64,000 nucleotides of DNA from Actinomadura sp. J1-007 (GTDB taxonomy: Bacteria; Actinomycetota; Actinomycetes; Streptosporangiales; Streptosporangiaceae), in contig NZ_WING01000001.1 of assembly GCF_009793335.1 (NCBI RefSeq), positions 5,208,001 through 5,272,000 of the forward strand, read 5' to 3'. Numbering within the stretch: the first letter of the stretch is position 1; each line of letters opens with the position of its first letter. Below the pieces are notes generated by a model. That model searched no databases, was not told the DNA's origin, and was given only the letters and a program-made list of their open reading frames with translations. The translations under genes and the position numbers were made by a program. Below, piece after piece: positions 25,943-35,337 of this stretch.

Positions 25943-26260
25943 GTGATTCGGGAGCTGGAATTGAGCCCTCCGGAAAAGCAGATCGACCCGGCCGGGATCA
26001 AGCTGCACGGTGAGGCCGTCAAAGGCTACGTCGTCACGAAGATCGAGCAGGCTGAAAACAAGATCAACGGTGACGGGGTGTACAACCTCGAAGGCGGCGA
26101 TTTCAGCGTCACGCTGTCGCCCATGGCGCTCGCCTATCCGATCGCGACGCAGTTCGCGTTCGAGAACATCGACGCGCTGAAGAAGGAAGCGCAGGAGATG
26201 GCGGGCAAGCTCGGCACCACCGCGCTCACGTACCAGAAGGCCGAAGAGGCCAACCTGTAG
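25943..26260 (+). CDS. Small ESX-type (T7SS-associated) protein with YxxxE signal
   Basis: About 105 residues, predicted two-helix protein with an acidic N-terminus (VIRELELSPPEKQIDPAGIK) and a helix ending GTTALTYQKAEEANL. Y-Q-K-A-E near the C-terminus matches the YxxxD/E export motif of type VII (ESX) substrates, and size and position in front of a WXG-like effector fit an ESX secretion partner or chaperone. GTG at 25943 is the preferred start; an upstream ATG at 25889 would add a poor Arg/Pro segment. I do not assign a named family. Confidence 0.6.
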   Translation: MIRELELSPPEKQIDPAGIKLHGEAVKGYVVTKIEQAENKINGDGVYNLEGGDFSVTLSPMALAYPIATQFAFENIDALKKEAQEMAGKLGTTALTYQKAEEANL

Positions 26261-26282
26261 CCGCGCCACCGGAAGGATCGAC

Positions 26283-27568
26283 ATGCCACCACGAGGCGGG
26301 AGCAGCCTGCCGGGACGGGCCGCGATACCGGCAGGGGCGACGGTCGCCGGAGGCAAGGCCGCCGGGGAGCCGCCGCCGGGGCCGCCACCGGGAGCGGAGC
26401 CCAGGCCGGGGTCGTCGGCAGCGCCGAGGCCCTGATGACGGCGGCGACAGCGGTCGCCGCCGCCGCGGGGGCGGTCCTGCCGCCCGCGCTGATGGTCGCC
26501 TTCGAGTTCAAGCTGTCCTCGGGCAAGCCCGCGAACATCATGAAGGCGGCCTACGCCTACGACAACGCCGCCGACGACCTCCAGACCGCCGCCTCCGAAC
26601 TCCGGGAGCTCGTACGGAGCATCCCCGAGCAGACCTGGTCCGCAAATGACCGGGAGCGGTACGAGTCGAACGTCCACGAGTACTCGCTCCAGCTCGACTA
26701 CCTGCACAACTACCTGATGGCCGTGAGCATCGCCCTCACGGTGGTGGCCTGGGCGTTGTTCGTCTACGCGACCTTCGCGACCGGAATGGCGGCCTATCTT
26801 GGGGCTCTGGCGGCGGCGTCGGCGTTCCCGCCCAACTACGCCGCATGCCTGCCGCTCGCCGCCACCGCGCTCACCGTCACGCACGTCGCCACGGGCATCC
26901 TGCTCAACAGCGGCCTGGCCGCGGCGGCCGTCCTGGGTGGCGGCGCTGCGATCACCGCCGACAAGCAGGGGGACCACGGCAACCAGTTCGCGGGCGACGC
27001 GTTCAAGAAGGCTCTGGCGAACGGCGCGAAGTCCGGCGCCGCCAACCTGTTGCAGAACGCGGGCAACGCCGCTCTCTCGTTCGTCAACCGGGCCGAGAAC
27101 CCGATCGGCACTCAGGCGAAAAAGCCGATCCCGGTCAAGGAGATCGACCTCGACTACGACCGTGACAAGGACGGGAACGTGAGCGTCGGCGGCGGCGCGA
27201 AGTTCACCGCCGGGCCCGTCGAGCACGAGCTCGGCGGGCATCGCAAGTACGACGGCAGCGGCAAGTACACCGGCACCGACGCCGAGTACAAGGCGAAGTT
27301 CGGCATCGACCCGACCGAAACGCACAACGCCGTGGTCGGCGGAAAGGGCGACTGGAAGCCGGGTGATTGGAAACCGGACTCGGCGAGCGGCACCGCGGGC
27401 TACGAGAATGCGCGGACCGGTCACAAGGCCGGGCTCGAAGGCGGCCGGAAGGACGGCGGCTGGGAAGGAAAGGTCAATGGCGTCGGGCCCGGCGGTTCCG
27501 CCGAACTCTCGGGCTCGACCAAGAAACCGGCCAAGCCCGTCGATGACACACCGCCCTGGGACAAGTGA
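26283..27568 (+). CDS. ESX-type effector: WXG-like N-terminus, membrane helices, variable C-terminal tail; frameshifted
   Basis: About 428 residues. GGAAGG precedes ATG 26283. After a Gly/Ala-rich start and a hydrophobic helix, residues about 65-140 look like a WXG100-type hairpin (FEFKLSSGKPANIMKAAYAY, then SIPEQTWSANDRERYE). Then come two to three membrane helices (LMAVSIALTVVAWALFVYAT; PLAATALTVTHVATGILL), an Asn/Lys/Gly-rich linker and a Gly-rich charged tail (GGGAKFTAGPVEHELGGHRK ... SGTAGYENARTGHKAGLEGG). One G missing in the run at 26364-26367. Its last 47 codons occur again at 28243-28385. I infer a secreted or surface toxin-like effector; catalytic residues cannot be named. Confidence 0.65.
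27385..27527 (+). repeat. Direct repeat copy 1 (effector 3' end)
   Basis: 143 bp that recur at 28243-28385 with four mismatches, offset 858 bp. This copy is the in-frame C-terminal tail of the effector. Confidence 0.9.
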
Positions 27569-28221
27569 TGGGCGCCATCGGGCACTCCCCGGAATTTTCC
27601 TTCAAGAACAAATGGCGCCACTTCACCGTCAAGGACGCGGCGGGAGCGATGGTGGCGGAGACGGTCGTGATCGAGGACGTCGAAGGGAGTAAGAGCAGGC
27701 TGACGCGGTTCTTGTCCAATACCGGGGATATCGGCCGGCTGGTCCTGCGACTGTCCGACCCGGCCGGAGCGCCGATCCTCTACCTCGAACGCGCCGGTCG
27801 CCAGATCCCGCAGTTCCACACTCGTGAAGGGCACCCGGTCTCACCGTCCCCCATCGTCAAAGCCCAGGCGATCACCGCCGTCGCGCCGGACGCTTCCGTG
27901 ATCGGCCACGTCGAGGAGGACGAGTACCTGTTCAGGTCGACTCGGTACGGCAACGTGCCGATGGTGCTGCGCCACAAGATAGTCGTCGATCGCCAGGTCC
28001 TGTGCTCTATCGTGTGGGAACGCAGAGGACGGAAACACTCGCAGAGTGGCTACTATCCGAGTTTCTGCGACTACTTCACCCCGGGCGGTGAGCACTTGGC
28101 ACATTTCAAGAAGGGCGTGCTGCGCTTGGACGAGCCCCTTCCTGAACCGCTCCACACCCTCGTGGTCATCTCACCCATCGCCTTCCAGATCGCAGCGCCA
28201 TCGGGCCGAGTGGCCGGGTGA
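27568..28221 (+). CDS. Putative immunity or partner protein (Tubby/LURP-like beta-rich fold)
   Basis: 217 residues starting MGAIGHSPEFSFKNKWRHFT, overlapping the effector stop (TGATG). It is rich in beta strands with regular motifs such as AETVVIEDVEG, LVLRLSDPAGAPILYLERAG, GHVEEDEYLFRSTRYGNVP and SGYYPSFCDYF, reminiscent of LURP-one/Tubby-like or scramblase-like barrels. No enzyme motif is seen. Position directly after a toxin-like effector, with a copy of the effector tail on its other side, is the arrangement of an immunity gene; that is inference. Confidence 0.6.
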   Translation: MGAIGHSPEFSFKNKWRHFTVKDAAGAMVAETVVIEDVEGSKSRLTRFLSNTGDIGRLVLRLSDPAGAPILYLERAGRQIPQFHTREGHPVSPSPIVKAQAITAVAPDASVIGHVEEDEYLFRSTRYGNVPMVLRHKIVVDRQVLCSIVWERRGRKHSQSGYYPSFCDYFTPGGEHLAHFKKGVLRLDEPLPEPLHTLVVISPIAFQIAAPSGRVAG

Positions 28222-28240
28222 CCATGCCGCCCCAGACGCG

Positions 28241-28480
28241 GTGAGCGGCACCGCGGGCTACGAGAATGCGCGGACCGGTCACAAGGCCGGGCTCGAAGGC
28301 GGCCGGAAGGACGGCGGCTGGGAAGGAAAGGCCAACGGTGTCGGGCCCGGCGGTTCCGCCGAACTCTCGGGCTCGACCAGGAAACCCGGTGAGGCCGGGG
28401 GTCAGGCTGGGAGGGCGGGGGTCTCGGAGGCGGGGTTTCCTTGCCAGTGGGCGTTCGGGGGATCTGCTCGCCCTTCATGA
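28241..28480 (+). pseudogene. Orphan copy of the effector C-terminal cassette
   Basis: From GTG at 28241 the plus strand encodes SGTAGYENARTGHKAGLEGG, RKDGGWEGKANGVGPGGSAE and LSGSTRKP, almost identical to the effector's last 47 residues, then unrelated sequence antisense to the NRPS 3' end. It has no WXG or membrane part and no ribosome site. It looks like a displaced effector tip left by recombination, not an independent gene. Confidence 0.65.
28243..28385 (+). repeat. Direct repeat copy 2 (orphan effector tip)
   Basis: Second copy of the 143-bp repeat at 27385-27527. Three of the four differences cluster in 12 bases. Confidence 0.9.
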
Positions 28481-31400
28481 GGAACGAGTCGGCGGCGAGG
28501 GTGGCGCCGTCGCCCATGGTCACGTCGTAGTGGACGAACGACTCGACGCCCAGGGTGCAGCGGGCGCCGATGGTGGTGCGGCCCGACTTGAACGCGCCCT
28601 CCTCCAGGGAGTGGCACTGGATCACGCTTCCCGCGTTGAGGGTGCTCTCGTCGCCGATGGTGACGAGGGTCTTCTCCGGGATCGCGCAGCCGTCGTCGAA
28701 GACGCGGCGGCCGATGCGGACGCCGAGCAGGCGCCAGATCACGTTCTTGAACGGCGTGCCGCTGAACAGGGCCTGGCCGCCGAGCTTCCAGAGGCGTTCG
28801 TGCCACCAGAAGTACGGGTCGTAGATCGAGCAGAGCCGGGGCGTGAGGGAGCGGAAGCGCAGGAGGGCGCGTTCGACGAGGACGCCGTAGCCGATGCCGA
28901 ACAGGAGGGTGGCGGCCGTTCCGGCGAGCAGGCCCGCCGCGGGGGTGGCGTGGAGCAGGTCCTCGGCGGCCAGCCACAGGACGGCCAGCGCGAAGAGGCG
29001 GAACCAGCGCACCAGGAGGAAGATCGCCATCGTGCGGAGGTTGTAGCGGTTCTTGGCCGGGAGGCGGGGCGCGTCGGGGCGGCTGACCGCCTGGTCGCGT
29101 TCGACGGCTCTCGGGATCTCGAAGCACGGCGAGCCCAGCAGGCCGACGTTCTCGCGGAGCGGGCCGCCGACGGGCACCGCGACCTTCGTCGCGAGCAGGA
29201 CGTTGTCGCCGACGCGGGCCCCGGCGGGGAACGCGATGTTGTTGCCGAGGAAGTTCCGCGACCCGATCCGCACCTCGGACAGCCGGAACGAGGTGCTGGA
29301 GAAGTCCGCGTTCATGATCCACAGCGCGTCCGAGACCATCGTGCCGCTGCCCACCGTGGTCAGGTACGGCGAGTGGTGCGCGAGCTCGGTGCCGAAGTTC
29401 GTGCCGGTCTGGACGATCGGGCGCGCGAAGCGGTACCCGAGGCCGCGCAGGTAGTGGACGATGTAGGAGCTGTCGCCGAACAGGTCGTTGAAGAACTTCA
29501 GGTTCGTCAGGCGCCGGACCGTCATCTGCGCCCAGTAGTGCGCGCCGTACAGCGGATAGACCTTGTCCGGCCTGACGACCAGGCTGAGCAGGCGGGGCAC
29601 GGTCAGCGCGAACGCCAGGAGCGCGAGCCCGCCGCCGAAGAACGCGGCGCTCGACAGCGCGGCGGCGTCGAGGTAGAGCTCCGCCCGGCCGAGGCCCTCG
29701 GTCTCCGCGCGCATGATGTCGGCGAGCATCGGGAACCGCGTGAGCAGCGCGACCAGCGCCGCGACGCCGAGTGGGCCGGTGACCGCGACCAGGGTGAGCA
29801 GTTGCAGGACGCCGTAGGCGGCCCGGCGCGCCGTGCCGCAGCGCGCCGGCGGGATCGGCAGGTAGTCGGTGGACGTACGGCGCGCGGGGCATCCGTGCCA
29901 GCGTTCGCCGGCGGGCACGGCCTGGCCGGAGTGCAGGGACGACGCGTGCCCGAGCTGCGCCCCGTCGCCCATGGACGTGCCGATGTCCAGAACGGTCCGG
30001 TCGCCCACGAAGACGTCGTCGCCGAGCGTGATCGGGCCCGTCCGGATGACGCCGTCGTCGACCCGGTAGCCCGGCATCGCGCAGTTCTCGCGGACGATCG
30101 TCCCGGCGCCGACGGTGAGCAGGTCCGTGCACACCGGCGTCCTGGCGAAGACCACCGCGCCGCGGCCGATCTCCGCGCCGAGCGCCCTGAGGTACAGCGA
30201 GTACAGCGGTGACCCGGTCATCAGCATGACGGGGCTCGAACGGACCAGCGTCTTGACCGTCCAGAAGCGCACGTACGCGAGGCTCCAGACGCGGATCTCG
30301 CACGGCTTCCAGCGGCCCACCAGCGCCCACTTCGCCAGGATCGGCAGCGTGCACAGGTACAGCAGGAACGCGCCGCTGAACACCGCGCCCCGCTGGTAGA
30401 GGTCGATGAGGCCGTCGGCGTCGGACGCCCATCCGTAGCCGGCGGCGGCGACGGCGGCGCCGAGGTACAGCGTCGCGACGGCCAGCAGCAGTTGCAGGAC
30501 GCCGCAGAGCACGTACTCGCCCTTCCGCGTCGTCGCCGCCTTCACCGGGGTACGGGCCGCGGGCGCGTTGGACGTCCGGGTCTCCAGGACCGCGGCGAGG
30601 CCCTTGACGGTGGGGTTCTGGTAGACGTCGCGGATCGACAGGGACACGTCCGTCCGCCCCCGCACCGAGGCGCAGAACCGCGCCATCAGCAGCGAGTCCG
30701 CGCCGAGGTCGTCGAAGAAGTGGCCGTCGGCGGGCACGCGGTCCATGCGCAGGACGCGGGCGAGCGAGTCGGCGAGCACGCGTTCGGTGTCGTTCGCGGG
30801 GGCGAGGCCGCCGTCCGGGGCGGAGGCGGCGCGGGGGGCGGTCGGCGGGGGAGGCTCTTGCGGTCGGCCTTGTCGCTCGGGAGCATCGGGATGGCGTCCA
30901 GCTCCTCGAAGTACGCGGGCACCATGTAGGCGGGCAGGCGCTCCCTCGCCCTGCGTCTCAGCTCGTCGCGGTCCACGCGGACGTCGGCGTTCCGCCGGGT
31001 GTAGTAGGCGACCAGCTCGACCGTGCCCGGCTCGGGCTCGTGGGTGCCGACGACCGCCTGCGCGACGTCGGGCGCCTCCGACAGCACCGACTCGATCTCG
31101 GTCAGCTCGATGCGGTAGCCGCGGACCTTGACCTGGGTGTCGATGCGGCCGAGGTACTCCACGTCGCCGCCCGCGCCGATCCGGCCGAGGTCGCCGGTGC
31201 GGTAGATCCGGCCGGACGGGTTGCCGGGGATGCCGATGAAGTCGGGGACGAACCTGCTGGCGGTGAGGTCGTCGCGGCCCACGTAGCCGCGCGCCAGCCC
31301 GATCCCCGCGATGCCGATCTCGCCGGTCTCGCCGGGCGGCAGCGCCGCGTCCTCGTCCGGGTCCAGGACGACCACCGAGTACGTCGGCAGGGGATGCCGA

Positions 31401-32460
31401 TGGTCACCGGCCGGTCCGGGCTCAGCGGCGTCCACGTCGCGGTGACGGTCGCCTCGGTCGGCCCGTAGACGTTGAGGAACCTGCGTCCCGGCCGGTGCCA
31501 CCGGGCGACGAGGTCCTGCGGGCACGCCTCGCCGGACACCAGCAGGAAGTCCAGCCCGGGGACGTCGCCGTCGAGGGTCGCCAGGAGCGTCGGGACGCAG
31601 CAGAGCGCGGTGACGCGCCGTTCGACCAGGAAGTCGCGCAGCTCGTCGCCGACCAGCGACGCCCCGGCCGGTTTCGGCACCAGCGTCGCGCCCGCGACGA
31701 GGGGCACCCAGATCTCCTCGACGGAGAAGTCGAACGCGATCGTCATGCCCTGGTACATGCGGTCCGCCGGGCCCACGCCGTAGACCTCGACGGCGACGCG
31801 GACGAAGTTGCAGATGGACGCGTGCTCGATCGCCACGCCCTTGGGCCGTCCCGTCGAGCCCGAGGTGTAGACGATGTAGCACAGGTCGTCGACGGGGTCG
31901 CCGCGCTCGGCGTCCGTGAGGCGGTGGCCGGGCTGGGCGTCCGCGAGCGCCGACAGCTCGTCCAGGCAGAGCACCTCCGCGCCGGACCCGTCCAGCGGTC
32001 CGCGCAGGTGCGACAGCGACAGGACGGTCCGCACGCCCGCGTCCCGCACGATGTACTCCAGCCGGTCGGTCGGATAGCCCGCGTCCAGCGGGACGTACGA
32101 GGCGTGCGCCTTGAGGACGGCGAGCATGCCCGCGTACGCGTGCACGGCCTCGTCCAGCAGCAGCCCGACCCGGTCGCCGGGGCGCACGCCCCGCGCCAGC
32201 AGGAGGCGGGCGAGGCGGTTGGCCCGCTCGTCCAGTTCGCCGAACGTCAGGACGCGGTCGCCGGCGTCCACGGCCGGAGGGAGGGGCCCGCCGTCCGTTC
32301 GGAGCCGGTCGCACCGGTCCTCGAAGAGGTGCTCCAGGCGCTCGCCCGGCCGCCAGCGGACCCCCGGTTCGTGGCCCGTTCCGACCAGGACGTGTTCCGC
32401 CGTGACGAGGCGGGCCGTCTCGGAATCGGCGAGCACGCCGCCCGTGGTTCTCGTTGTCAT
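28402..32460 (-). CDS. Pls/PosA-family non-ribosomal peptide synthetase (poly-amino-acid synthetase), three frameshifts
   Basis: About 1,350 residues. An adenylation domain (residues 1-510) has VLTFGELDERANRLAR, core A3 CYIVYTSGSTGRPKGVAIEH, FDFSVEEIW, NVYGPTEATV, YRTGDLGR and KADRKSL (A10 Lys). A carrier protein follows with DDLGADSLLMAR (Ser for phosphopantetheine). The rest is a membrane part with about six helices and three left-handed beta-helix acyltransferase-like repeats (VCTDLLTVGAGTIVRENCAM, GSRNFLGNNIAFPAGARVGD, GDESTLNAGSVIQCH). This A-T-membrane-C architecture is that of epsilon-polylysine synthetase-like enzymes. Bases are missing in G/C runs at 31390-31393, 30847-30851 and 28457-28461. 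Start: GGAG before ATG 32460. Divergent from a diaminobutyrate aminotransferase. Confidence 0.88.
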
Positions 32461-32911
32461 CTGCACTCCGCCGAACTGGTGAATCGTCGACCGCATCCGC
32501 AGTGCGGTCAGCCCCGCGGGATGGGATGTCAGGACGCGAGAAATGATTGGGCAGCGGCATTGAAGATCCAACCATTGTGGCCGCATGCGGTCAAGAAAGA
32601 GATGGGCAGGCATTTCCTTGACAGTGGCCGTTCGCACACTTCACGCCCGCCGATACCCGCGTTATATGCGCAACGCATATGCCGCCACCTGCACTTATGC
32701 GCGGGCGTCGGAATTGGGCCCCGCGCGAACTCGACAGGGGCCCGCGGTGTGGTAGTACGCTGGCGCGCGGTGCCGCCGGCTCCCCTGTCCCCGGTGAGAT
32801 TCTCACTGGTCGGCGGCCACCGGACGCTCCCCCCGCCCCCGGCGAGTAAAGGCCGAATTGTTACCGGCGCGTATCCGGAGTGGCTCCCGCCGGCCAGCCC
32901 GAGGATTCAAC
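32461..32911. promoter_or_regulatory. Divergent promoter region of NRPS and aminotransferase
   Basis: 450 bp, more AT-rich than its surroundings. It contains a perfect inverted repeat ATATGCG-CAA-CGCATAT (32664-32680), a TTGACA at about 32619, and on the plus strand a promoter-like TCGACA-N16-TAGTAC in front of the aminotransferase. No gene is seen. Confidence 0.5.
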
Positions 32912-34251
32912 GTGAATGTCTTTCAAAAGCTCGAATCAGAGGTCCGCAGCTATTCCAGGAGCTGGCCGACCGTCTTCACAACGGCCCAGGGGAGCCGCAT
33001 GTACGACGAGGAAGGCCGCTCCTTCCTCGACTTCTTCGCCGGCGCCGGAGGGCTGAACTACGGCCACAACCATCCGCATCTGAAAACCGAGCTCATGCGC
33101 TATCTGGCCGCCGACTCCGTCGTGCACAGCCTCGACATGCACACGGTCGCCAAACGCCGTTTCCTTGAGGCGTTCCAGCGCGTCGTCCTCGGCCCGCGCA
33201 AACTCGGCTACAAGGTCCAGCTCCCCGGTCCGGCCGGGACCAGCGCGGTCGAGGCGGCGCTCAAGCTGGCGCGCAAGTACACCGGCCGCCAGACGGTCAT
33301 CGCGTTCACCAACGCCTTCCACGGCATGTCGCTCGGCTCGCTCGCCGTGACGGGCAACGCGGCCAAGCGCGCGAGCGCGGGCGTGCCCCTGGCGCACACC
33401 GTGACGATGCCGTACGACGGGTACCTCGACGGGCGCGTGCCGGACTTCCAGCTCCTGGAGCGCATGCTCGAGGACAGCGGCAGCGGCCTGGACCGCCCGG
33501 CGGCCGTGATCGTCGAGACGGTGCAGGGCGAGGGCGGCGTCAACGTCGCGGGCCCGCAGTGGCTGTGCGGCCTGGCCGACCTCTGCAAGCGGCACGACAT
33601 GCTGCTCATCGTGGACGACGTCCAGATGGGCTGCGGCCGGACGGGCCCGTTCTTCAGCTTCGAGACCGCCGGGATCGTCCCCGCCATCGTCTGCCTGTCG
33701 AAGTCCCTCAGCGGCTACGGGCTGCCGCTGGCCCTCACCCTCTTCCCGCCCGAACTCGACGTGTGGGCCCGGGCGAGCACAGCGGGACGTTCCGCGGCTC
33801 CGATCCCGCCTTCGTCACCGCCGCCGCGGCGCTGGACTTCTGGACGGGCGAGGGCCTGGAGCAGCAGACCGCGGCGAAGGGCGACCTCGTCCGGCGGGCC
33901 CTCCGGAGCCTGGCGAACGAGCACCGCGGCCTCGTCACCGAGGTCCGGGGGCGCGGCCTCGTCTGGGGGCTCGCCTTCGCCGAACCCGCCCGCGCCGCGG
34001 CGGTCTGCCGCGCGGCGTTCGAGCGCGGCCTCCTGGTGGAGACCTCGGGCCCGAAAGGCGAGGTCGTCAAGCTGCTCCCGCCCCTCACCACCACCGAGCG
34101 GGAGCTGGACGAGGGCCTGGAAATCCTGGCCCGGGCCCTCGAAACCCTCGCCCGCGAGCCCTCCGGCCCTCCGGATGCCGGGTCCGGCGGCGGTGTTGAC
34201 AGCAAATCGGCGGGGGATCAGAATCACGCTAATAGGAAACTTTCCTATTAG
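32912..34251 (+). CDS. Diaminobutyrate-2-oxoglutarate aminotransferase (EctB-like), frameshifted
   Basis: About 446 residues, class III PLP aminotransferase. VNVFQKLESEVRSYSRSWPT, YDEEGRSFLDFFAGAGGLNY and YGHNHPHLK are typical of EctB/Dat; the PLP Lys is in CLSKSLSGYGLPLAL; LIVDDVQMGCGRTGPFF carries the PLP-binding Asp. The enzyme converts aspartate 4-semialdehyde to L-2,4-diaminobutyrate using glutamate. No ectA or ectC lies nearby, so ectoine synthesis is not indicated; the divergent partner is a poly-amino-acid synthetase. One C missing in the run at 33768-33770. GTG start with GAGG upstream. The last 25 residues run into the LPMO promoter and may be wrong. Confidence 0.88.
34196..34250 (+). 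promoter_or_regulatory. LPMO promoter with palindromic operator
   Basis: TTGACA (34196-34201), 17 bases, CAGAAT (34219-34224). A perfect palindrome with 10-base arms (TAATAGGAAA, one central C, TTTCCTATTA; 34230-34250) covers the probable transcription start. Same core as at chitinases 1 and 2. Confidence 0.7.
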
Positions 34252-34379
34252 ATATTCCCTGGTCACGCCCACGGGAGACCGCCATGGCGGCTCGTGCCCC
34301 GCCCAGCCAGCTCCGAGCACACGAACGTCCCCCGCAGTGGCCGTTCGCGCGGCCACCGACCCACAGTTTCGGAGCTCCC

Positions 34380-34889
34380 ATGAAGAAGAAGATCATCGCG
34401 GCGGCCTCCGGCGTCGCGCTCACCCCCGCCTTCGTCGTCGTGCTCGCCGGCACCGCCAGCGCCCACGGCTACATCAACTCCCCGCCCAGCCGCCAGGCGC
34501 AGTGCGCCGCGGGCACCGTCCAGTGCGGCTCGATCAAGTACGAGCCGCAGAGCGTGGAGGGCCCGAAGGGCCTGCGCAGCTGCAACGGCGGCAACGCCGC
34601 GTTCGCCGAGCTGAACGACGACAGCAAGGGCTGGCGCGCCACCTCGGTCGGCAGGACGGCCAGCTTCACCTGGACCTTCACCGCCCGGCACCGCACCACC
34701 AACTGGGAGTACTACATCGGCGGCACGCGCGTCGGCGTGGTCAGCGGCAACAACGCCCAGCCGCCGAGCACCGTCACGCACAGCGTCAACCTCGGCAGCT
34801 TCACCGGACGCCAGAAGCTGCTGGCCATCTGGAACATCGCCGACACCTCCAACGCCTTCTACGCCTGCGTGGACCTCCAGATCGGCTAG
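34380..34889 (+). CDS. Secreted AA10 lytic polysaccharide monooxygenase (chitin-binding)
   Basis: 169 residues. Signal peptide of about 28 residues, cleaved after TASA so that His becomes residue 1 of HGYINSPPSR. With the second His in FTARHRTTNWEYYI this makes the copper histidine brace. Four Cys (CAAGTVQC; SCNGG; FYACVDLQIG) and the GNNAQPPSTVTHSV block are typical of single-domain AA10 enzymes, which cut crystalline chitin oxidatively. GGAGC lies 4-8 bases before ATG 34380. Preceded by a strong promoter-operator shared with two chitinases, and followed by a 12-bp terminator. Confidence 0.92.
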   Translation: MKKKIIAAASGVALTPAFVVVLAGTASAHGYINSPPSRQAQCAAGTVQCGSIKYEPQSVEGPKGLRSCNGGNAAFAELNDDSKGWRATSVGRTASFTWTFTARHRTTNWEYYIGGTRVGVVSGNNAQPPSTVTHSVNLGSFTGRQKLLAIWNIADTSNAFYACVDLQIG

Positions 34890-34930
34890 CCCGCGAGACC
34901 GGCCGGTCCGCGGAACCGCGGCCGGCCGCC

Positions 34931-34966
34931 CCGGGGGCGGGGCCCGGCGCCGGACCCCGCCCCCGG
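34931..34966 (+). terminator. Terminator after the LPMO gene
   Basis: CCGGGGGCGGGG (34931-34942) pairs perfectly with 34955-34966 around a 12-nt loop. The rest of the gap up to 35230 holds no gene that I can support. Confidence 0.65.
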
Positions 34967-35212
34967 ACTCCGCGGCGCACGGCGTCTCCCGCGACGCGTT
35001 CCGCGCCATTTTCATGATCGCGGCGCCCTCCGCCCGCGGCCGAATGCGTCGCTCCCGGAATGGGCGCCGCTTTTCTCTTGTGATCTTCCGGTGCGGGGAT
35101 GTCGCGGTGTTCGGCGGACCATTTTTTCACAGCGCGGCCGACTGGCACGGTCCGCTGCCTGGAGTGGTCGCGATTGCGTTCCGCCAGGCCGTTCAGCGGC
35201 CGTTGGAAAGGC

Positions 35213-35269
35213 TTGCCAGGCGCCGCCGGCCGGGTCTAGTCTTCCCCTAATTTTTAGGAAGGGTTCCTA
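35213..35269 (+). promoter_or_regulatory. Chitinase 2 promoter with operator
   Basis: TTGCCA (35213-35218), 18 bases, TAGTCT (35237-35242), then TAGGAA-GGG-TTCCTA at 35255-35269, in the same relative position as at the other two chitinolytic genes. The 14 bases TTCCTATTAGATAT are identical at the LPMO site. Confidence 0.65.
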
Positions 35270-35337
35270 TTAGATATGGCCGCCGCCCGCGCGCCGGGCG
35301 GACGTCCCTCCAGCTCGCCCCCGCCCCTGGAGCAACC

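Noticed and set aside
28402..32460. NRPS as a degenerate pseudogene
   Set aside because: Its three breaks are all one-base losses in G/C runs and all core motifs are intact, the same pattern as in katG, so assembly error is more likely.
32912..34251. Ectoine biosynthesis (ectB)
   Set aside because: The enzyme is EctB-like, but no ectA, ectC or ectD lies next to it and the divergent partner is a poly-amino-acid synthetase.
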